Source: Xestospongia muta
Taxonomy: Eukaryota; Porifera; Demospongiae; Haplosclerida; Petrosiidae
Reading direction: 5' to 3'
Length of the DNA stretch: 64,000 nucleotides
Assembly (NCBI GenBank): GCA_963693285.1
Contig: OY848917.1
Coordinates: 21,892,245-21,956,244, forward strand
Shown here: positions 57,850 to 64,000 of the stretch, one piece after another
Layout of the letters: each line of letters starts with the position of its first letter
Numbering within the stretch: position 1 is the first letter of the stretch
Notes under the pieces: model-generated
The model's input: only the letters and a program-made list of their open reading frames with translations
Databases searched by the model: none
What the model was told of the DNA's origin: nothing
Made by a program: the position numbers and the translations under genes

Positions 57850-60560
57850 CTAAAAACCATAAGGATGAAAATCAACTAATTTAAAATGACTGACAAGATA
57901 TTGATCACAACTGTTCTGAAATGGTATCTCATATAAATGTAAATGATATGAATAATTTTGAACTTTATGAATTTTGACTTGAAATATGATCTGAGAGTCT
58001 GTGCATAGAATGGTTGTGACTTCTCCAAATATTGGTTGCTCATCTTCTGTTCCAATTATGACAGCACATGGGGATTAAACAAAACACGATCCACTTTAAC
58101 CCAGTTTGTACTGTGAAAAAAAGAAATAATGTATGGCATAACAATGAATATATACATATAGATAAATAGATTGTTAGATAAATATGGATGGTAATATAGA
58201 TAAATGAACTCCTTAAAATTAGCTAAATTGAAAGCCACAATCATCGAAATAATTATAGAAAATACCTGTAAACATCTGGTGGAAGTTGTGGTTCATCATT
58301 ACACCAAGAATAATGGCACAGTAGGAATGGCTATTGTACAGCCTAGAAATATGCATAATTAATAGCTACTTTGTGTTAACTTAATATTCATCACCTGGGC
58401 CAGCCTTCCATGTATCCCACTTAGAATTCAGTGATAAGTAACATTGATGAAGTTGATACCGAAGAACTAAAGAATAGCAAATGTTAGTAAAGTTTCCCGT
58501 TACATTACACAAATGCTTAAAGAGTTTGTGTTTAGCTTCAAATCTGGTAGTTTGGAAATGAACCAATGGCACATACCTATAGATATAGTTCTTAAAAATA
58601 GGGAAACATTTATAAGGTCTTACTTTAAAATGAGGTGTAGCAAGTGAACCAATTATGTATTTCAGTGTGATGGACACTGGATACAAAGACTTAATGACAA
58701 GTGGTGATCAGAAATTAATGACTACCAAGTATCCACAGAGGTGTCATGGAATTTTTTTAGAAATTAAAATGTCTGCAATTTCAACCAAACAAAGAAAGTT
58801 AAACCAATATTCATCTTCTGTATCTATTAGATAACCAACAGCCAATGGAAGAAACCGAGTCAACGTCCACATTTGCATAGCTAGGAAATGCAACCAAAAA
58901 AGTACATACAGAACAACTCAACCTGCTCAATAATACATACACTGTTACATTGAGCATGTAGTAAATAAAAGCTAGTGAGATCTAAGACATAATAAAGTTA
59001 TTCTATTTAATGCCCACACCAGCATGTCAAGAATACAAAAATAAAAAATACAATAATAAAACTTACCATATTGTCATAATTGTAATCCCTGAGATTGAGG
59101 ATGGTGTGTCAGAGTCAGTGAAACCCAAGTTAATAAGTATTAAATTCTCATCAACCTTGTCAAGAAAAAATAACTTCTCTTCGTTCACAAAGTGCTACAG
59201 TAATTTTTACCATCACTTTAAGATACACAAATCAACTTACATTCACCATAAATTTCATGTCCATTGGTATTATTCCCTCCAGTAGGTCATGCATCAGGTC
59301 TGGAATAAGCATAGATGTAACATCGAAATAGTTAAGTTTGCTTAATAATGATTTTCTGTTTATACCAAAGACTAATTGAGAAACAGGTAGAAAGCTCAGG
59401 AATGGATTCAATCAAGTCACAATGATGCCAGTAACCTTCAGGGCTTCTTAATTCAAAGTAGCATTCATTAAACTATCAGACAAAAATAACAGAGTCAATG
59501 GTAATGTTACTATGCTACCTTACCTTTGTTTGAATGTCAGAATCACAAATTCGGCACTTTCTAAATGCTGTTGGACTTTCTTTAAAACCTCCAATAGCTT
59601 TGACTAACAGGATTATCTGCATATACAAGTGACACAGTGCCTCTAATTTTTTGTTTGTCCGTTGATTGTGAATTGTACTCCATCTTCCTGAAACATATAT
59701 GAGGATACAGAAATATAATTTTAACAACCTACTGACTCAAATAACTTGATGTCATTTACAAATGGTTGAAGCATTTTATTAATTCCATGCTTTGCAATTA
59801 AAGATGACTTAACTAGAGCAAGCAATTTGATACTTCCAACCTTAGAATGATATTTTGGAATGATGTTTCAAATCATAAAATAGAATCCTATTACCTCATT
59901 ATAATTATGTAACATGTTTTATATAATATAAATACCTAATTTATGTTTCTTTCAATAAGAGCCAAGAGGGTTGCACACTTCTAATTCATCATAATATAAA
60001 ATAATTTGTAGGGCTGTGTGATCTATGGAATATAGTAAATGATCATTCAAAGTTGTCCCATCACAATAGTCACACAAAACTTCAGTATTGGCATTTACAT
60101 GTCCATGAAGTATCTATTCAAATTAGAAAAATTAACCAATATTCTTTCTAGAGCTATATATACAATTAGTATAACCAGTATTTACCTTTTGTAAAAACTG
60201 TGTATCATTTAACATGTTCTAAAGAGTAAGTAGTAGTGGTACATATATGAGCTCTTCTTTTATAAACAATCTTTCCTTTTCTTTCACTCTGTCTTTGAAC
60301 TTGGTGTTGTTCAAGGACTATCCTTCTAGGTTCCTATATAAGACAAACTCTTTTGATCAATTTATATGTACACATTTATGTATTATATTATGATTACATA
60401 CAATTAAGACAAATAATTCTTTAAAGAACTGAAGTTGATGATGAAACATTTGGAGACCATCTAAAGGTTTTGTGTGCTTTCCAGTAAAAACAGAATCCAA
60501 ACCATCAATGTCAGTAAGGTTGATTGAATTTATTAAAAGAACTAAAGTCAGATTAGATCT
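57850..60560 (-). pseudogene. Multi-exon pseudogene of a large uncharacterised transposon-associated family
   Basis: Segments in transcript order: about 60560-60410 (DIDGLDSVFTGKHTKPLDGL); 60345-60190 (EPRRIVLEQHQVQ, frameshift near 60215); 60115-59940 (VLCDYCDGTTLNDHLLYSID, ALQIILYYDELEVCNPLGSY, then TGA); 59860-59745 (SIKLLALVKSSLIAKHGINK); 59690-59525 (GVQFTINGQ, IRGTVSLVYADNP, frameshift, GGFKESPTAFRKCR); 59460-59360 (RSPEGYWHHCDLIESIPELS); 59300-59240 (LMHDLLEGIIPMDMKF); 59150-59070 (GFTDSDTPSSIS); 58875-58745 (MWTLTRFLPLAVGYL); 58660-58385 (FQTTRFEAKHKLFKHLCNVT); 58110-57850 (IIGTEDEQPIFGEV to the final stop). The segments I remember from hypothetical proteins of cnidarians and fish occur in the right order. 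Many GT-AG introns survive although stops and frameshifts accumulated. Function unknown. Confidence 0.7.
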
Positions 60561-60599
60561 TTACAGTCTAATTGTATTATAACCACAAGTTGAGCGAGG

Positions 60600-60960
60600 A
60601 ATTGTTAGTTTTGTTGCTTGACTTAGAATGGAGACAGATTTTGAGAATAAAACTCCCAAAGTAGTTTCTTACATTAAGGAGCATGCTCCCTCTATTGACA
60701 ATGCTGCCTTGGAGGATATCTGTCTGCATAAAATTGATGGATATACCTAGTCAAGGAGTGGCCTGACCCTCCCATGTCAGAAGATCAGGAAAATTACACT
60801 AAGCTTGTTCTGAACTGAATAGCTTCAGGTGGGACAACAACATGTGTAGCACGTGGCTGTGAAATTAAAAGTGACACTGCATTGCTATGACTGTGGGAAA
60901 GACATCACTCATTGAGCTACAGATAGATGTAGCATGCTGAGTGATGTCTGCTCAAAAGAA
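60600..60960 (+). pseudogene. Possible gag-like relic with zinc-knuckle remnant
   Basis: A plus frame from about 60628 reads METDFENKTPKVVSYIKEHA, then SIDNAALEDIC, before a stop. Near 60888-60940 LHCYDCGKDITH is followed by a stop and then ATDRC, like a damaged CCHC knuckle. Short and degraded; it could be noise. Confidence 0.3.
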
Positions 60961-60984
60961 AAGGCTAGTAGCAGAATAATTTGA

Positions 60985-62215
60985 TGAACTGAAGATTGAT
61001 GTTGATGTTAATGAACTACTGACTCATGATGATAATGGATATGTTGGAAGAATGTGCCGCTCTTGTGTCTCAGCACTATATATACAGACTTTAGAAATTG
61101 GAGTCAAGCACTCAGAAAAATGTTGACGATGCTGTTGACTGTATTATCAGTACTGACCAATAGTATTTTACCAAATCCAGTAGGTAGCACAGTAAAGACA
61201 TTATTCCCTTTAACAAAAGCAGCAATTACTTCCCTCTGTTTTTCTTTTAGAATAAACCCAAGGCGTCTCTCTACTTCTATAATATCAGCCATGTTCATTG
61301 ATAGATAATGAGGCCACGCCTTGACTAGGATATACCTTACTACAGCTCACAGAGTAATATCTGAGGGAAATCTTCCTGGTGCTTGGTGACCGTGTGAAGG
61401 TGAAGAGACTAATCAATTCATTGATCAGTCCACTACCTCAGGTACAGTAACTATAAGATTTTTAAAAAAGACTTGATGTATTTAATAATTGTGTGGGTGT
61501 GGCCTTACTGACATTTTGCAGGACAGTCAGAGCCCTTTAGCGAGGCCAGGCATGTACAGAAAAGAAAAATTAGCTTATCAATGGCCTCAGATGAGGATGA
61601 TTTGTCTGGTTCAATATCAGAGTTTCCAATCTCAATTCCCTCTGCTACATCAGTGTCATCATTTCTAGATTCAACCAGTTATGTTCTACCAAGTACATGG
61701 TACTAGGAAGCTACCACATGGAGATTGAGGGGTTGATTCGTGGTGTCCACTATCTAAAGAGCCATGGACTGGTCATTGATCAGTTTGTAACTGATCGACA
61801 CAAACAGATTGTCAAGTGGTTTCGTAAAAAACTACCCAAAACAAAGCATTATTATGATGCATAGCATGTGGCAAAAAGTGAATTACATGATAATCATAAC
61901 GATAGCTTATACTGTTATGTATCTACTTTATACCAAACATCTACATTTGAGGCTTTTCATAGTGTGGTAAACCACTTTGCTCTTAAGTCAACTACATTTT
62001 CATACTTTAGAATGACCACCAGGTAGTATAGCAGATATTGTCTGAGTATTAATTACTTTCTAATGATCTACAGTTAGATTACAACTGGCAGCTTTACGTT
62101 ATAATGAAAACTGTAAACGTAAGCAAGCTACAACATCTAATGACGTTCCAAGATATGACGTGACATTCCCAAATACAAAAAAGGTGGACAAAGTTAAAAG
62201 GTTTTAGAAGAACAA
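60985..62215 (+). pseudogene. Transposase-like gene with a confirmed-looking intron and a nonsense codon
   Basis: Segments in order: 60988-61131 (DVNELLTHDDNGYVGRMCRS, a C-x-x-C N-terminal motif); possibly 61379-61440 (VKVKRLINSLISPLPQ); about 61531-61700 (Ser/acidic-rich, EARHVQKRKISLSMASDEDD); 61710-61880 (YHMEIEGLIRGVHYL, VTDRHKQIVKWF, HYYDA then TAG then HVAKS); about 61930-62013 (STFEAFHSVVNHFAL, FSYFRMTT) and 62075-62210 (RLQLAALRYNENCKRKQATT). An intron from 62014 (GTAGTA) to about 62074 (TTAG) joins the last two in frame. D-R-H-K-Q-I and Y-D-x-W-H are hallmarks of a transposase-like family common in fish and cnidarians; here the expected Trp codon is TAG. Not functional unless the stop is bypassed. 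Confidence 0.6.
61104..61298 (-). pseudogene. RecQ-like helicase N-terminal fragment
   Basis: 65 codons from ATG at 61298, starting MNMADIIEVERRLGF, then LKEKQREVIAAFVKGNNVFT and LPTGFGK. The Q-motif-like KEKQREVI and the Walker A variant PTGFGK are those of RecQ family DNA helicases (normally PTGxGKS). After GK the frame no longer resembles a helicase (ILLVSTDN). It may be a start exon whose intron begins at GGTAAAAT, or a transposed fragment. It lies antisense within the plus-strand transposase-like gene. No helicase motifs II-VI were found. Confidence 0.6.
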
Positions 62216-62229
62216 ACTTTCAGTAAGCT

Positions 62230-62400
62230 ATTATAAACTACCTATAGGACTGACCCTTTATCTTATTCTTATTAACAGATTATGTAACTGAATTGATTCA
62301 GGTGACATTACTTTATTATGTAAGAGTGAAGAGTCTCGTTTTGGTAGATTCAATTAATTAACATTTTATTTCACAAAGTTAACCGCCATCATGTATAATT
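62230..62400. other. Short gap, no gene recognised
   Basis: AT-rich sequence with ttaattaacat near 62355; it may contain the 3' end of the piggyBac element, but no terminal repeat was identified. Confidence 0.3.
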
Positions 62401-62414
62401 AATTAACCAGACCA

Positions 62415-63420
62415 AATTTTCTTTCATGTCTATATCCCTGCTACAGTAGTGACAATGATGAACTCTCTCAGCTCCACATACTGGGAAGTGATGTTGGCAA
62501 AATGTTTTGATTGATAATGTTGTAGATGGACATCCTAGTCTTTTTCTAGAGTTGTAATTGCCAATTACATCTTTTGCAAGATCTACTCAAATTTTTTTTG
62601 TGATGTTATAAGGGGAAGTTAGTATAGTCATGACTTAACAGGAACATATTTGTGATAGCCACATCAATCTTATGTGATAATACCCTCACAACTGATTGTT
62701 ACCATCGACCCCACCCATATGTTCATTATACAACACAACTGACTAAGGTCAAGAAGACTTATCTGTGTGCCATGTGACAGACACAGTTTTATTTGGTTGT
62801 GCGTTTGTGGATGTACAACAAGGTTTCCATACTGGTTATCAAAATATACATGATGATTTTTGTTTCTTATATTTTTAGTTAAATTCATCACAACTGATGC
62901 ACCTAGCCTTCTCTCCACACTGTTACCTTTCTTGTCAGTATAAACGTCAAATTCTTAGACATATCCACTCGTAAACTTAGTACATATCTAGAATTTTAAA
63001 CCCATATCTAATGATTTCTTTGGTATGTATGCTCCTGCATGATTTATGCAGGAGCAGCCTTTGAAAGGGACCATCACTTTGTCAATGCTTTGGTCTCTAC
63101 CAGGTGTAAATAAAGAAGAGAGCTTATTTGTTAAGGTGAATGAGAATTGGTCTCACCTTCCCAAGCTGATCGTAGTTAGGATTACCATATGTAGGAAGAA
63201 TACTGTTGTCAGTAAAATGTAAGAAGCAATGGATGTCAAAGAAGTACTTCCTATATATTGTACTGGCATCTGGTTGATAATGAAAAATATTATCTTACTT
63301 CCAGTAATCACTGATTGAAGATAATTGTACTAATCCCATCAACAACATAAATCTCAGTTAACTAGAGACCATCATAGTCAGTAGCATTATGTTACTAGCA
63401 ATGCAAAGGGCAGGTATGAC
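62415..63420 (-). pseudogene. Decayed piggyBac transposase
   Basis: In transcript order: about 63365-63290 (FMLLMGLVQLSSISDYW); 63270-63130 (YFFDIHCFLHFTDNS, NPNYDQLGKVRPILIHLNK then a stop); 63105-63040 (QSIDKVMVPFKGCS, the second acidic catalytic region, with Lys where Glu is usual); 62990-62940 (remnant of the YDFEVYTGK region); 62918-62790 (ERRLGASVVMNLTKNIRNKN, HHVYFDN with the third catalytic Asp); 62675-62600 (KIDVAITNMFLLSHDY); 62497-62430 (HHFPVCGAERVHHCHYC, resembling the Cys-rich C-terminus). Order and spacing match DDE_Tnp_1_7 proteins. Stops and several frame changes show it is dead. TTAA-flanked terminal repeats were not located. Confidence 0.75.
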
Positions 63421-63424
63421 TGAA

Positions 63425-64000
63425 CTCATAATAGCAACAATACCAAGGACAAAATTAATGTTTACTTATCAGAATAGTTGTAGCAGAATTTTGAGTCAAA
63501 TAGTCCCATAAGAGGTCAAGTAAAAGGACTATTTAACACAGTAAAAATATAACATTAATTTTGTGTTAAGTACTTTTGTGTGGTTACTATGTAGAGATGT
63601 CCATACTAGGTGATTACAACATCATTAACACATTGAGTAATGATACTGTTGATTCTTAGGGAAAACCTTCAATTTTAAAATGACACAGGTAACAATTAAG
63701 GTGAGTTCACAAAACTACACTTGTATATGTATTGTGTTGCGTTCTTGGTGTCACGTTGCGTAGCATAACATCAATGCTATTCATATAAACAAGCACTCAT
63801 GTGAACTAAAACTCCGCCCTATTTTAATGTCAATTTTAAAATAACACAGGTAACAATAAGACATCCATATTAAGAACTAATTTCCTGAATGGTGACAATG
63901 ACTCCATAACAATGAATTCAACCATTTATGAATATAAACCACACCCTCTCTAGTGGGAATTTGTAGTTATGTGTGAATCACAACACCTCAATGTAACCAC
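63425..64000. other. Right edge of the window: repetitive DNA, no gene recognised
   Basis: A 30-bp word (aattttaaaatgacacaggtaac and its variant) occurs at about 63671 and 63829 as a direct repeat about 158 bp apart. The stretch tacttttgtgtggttactatgtagagatgtccat near 63565 resembles 1680-1715 in the ankyrin intron. No coding motif was seen. Confidence 0.4.

Overview
The window is AT-rich nuclear DNA from an animal. Genes are split into short exons by GT-AG introns, there are long microsatellites, and the transposon families are those common in early-branching metazoans (Ty3/Gypsy, piggyBac, pogo/Tigger, transposase-like families). A sponge or similar non-bilaterian is my best guess, but this is inference; no species-diagnostic sequence is visible. 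Most coding sequence is in exons too short to appear as long open reading frames, so I built the gene models by reading splice sites and family motifs by eye.

Region 1 (1-41.6 kb, minus strand) is one ankyrin-repeat gene running off the left edge. I can place seven coding exons: a start exon (41427-41444), a 93-nt exon (39896-39988) and five exons of exactly 99 nt. Each 99-nt exon encodes one 33-residue ankyrin repeat, and every junction is phase 0. Two introns are very large (19,146 and 16,458 bp) and are filled almost entirely by tandem arrays of 0.62-0.65 kb units. The units fall into two related subfamilies, called alpha (mainly 3.6-16.3 kb) and beta (mainly 20.5-38.3 kb). The arrays show higher-order structure, including a 3,702-bp block repeated almost perfectly in tandem, mosaic alpha/beta exchanges, and duplicated exon-plus-flank blocks. 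Every unit carries splice-site-like motifs on the gene's sense strand.

Region 2 (40.4-47.6 kb) is a transposon and microsatellite graveyard: a pogo/Tigger relic with a second fragment, a family of microsatellite-bearing repeats (three copies), a hairpin MITE flanked by TTAA, an old gag-protease relic, and long TA, TAGA/TGGA and TACA microsatellites.

Region 3 (47.6-51.5 kb, minus) holds two exons of a probable SHIPPO (sperm-tail PG-rich repeat) protein and a multi-exon, probably broken gene of an unnamed family.

Region 4 (51.9-56.3 kb, plus) is a complete but decayed Ty3/Gypsy LTR retrotransposon with 240/249-bp LTRs and a 5-bp target duplication (ATACC). Beside it, on the minus strand (56.8-57.6 kb), are the first two coding exons of an ACSBG-type acyl-CoA synthetase. 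I could not find the rest of that gene.

Region 5 (57.8-64 kb) contains a multi-exon pseudogene of a large uncharacterised transposon-associated family (minus), a plus-strand transposase-like gene with one well-supported intron and a nonsense codon, a RecQ-like helicase fragment, and a decayed piggyBac transposase.

The most unusual feature is the ankyrin gene whose introns are satellite arrays. Exon-sized ankyrin repeats and intron-sized satellites appear to have been amplified together.
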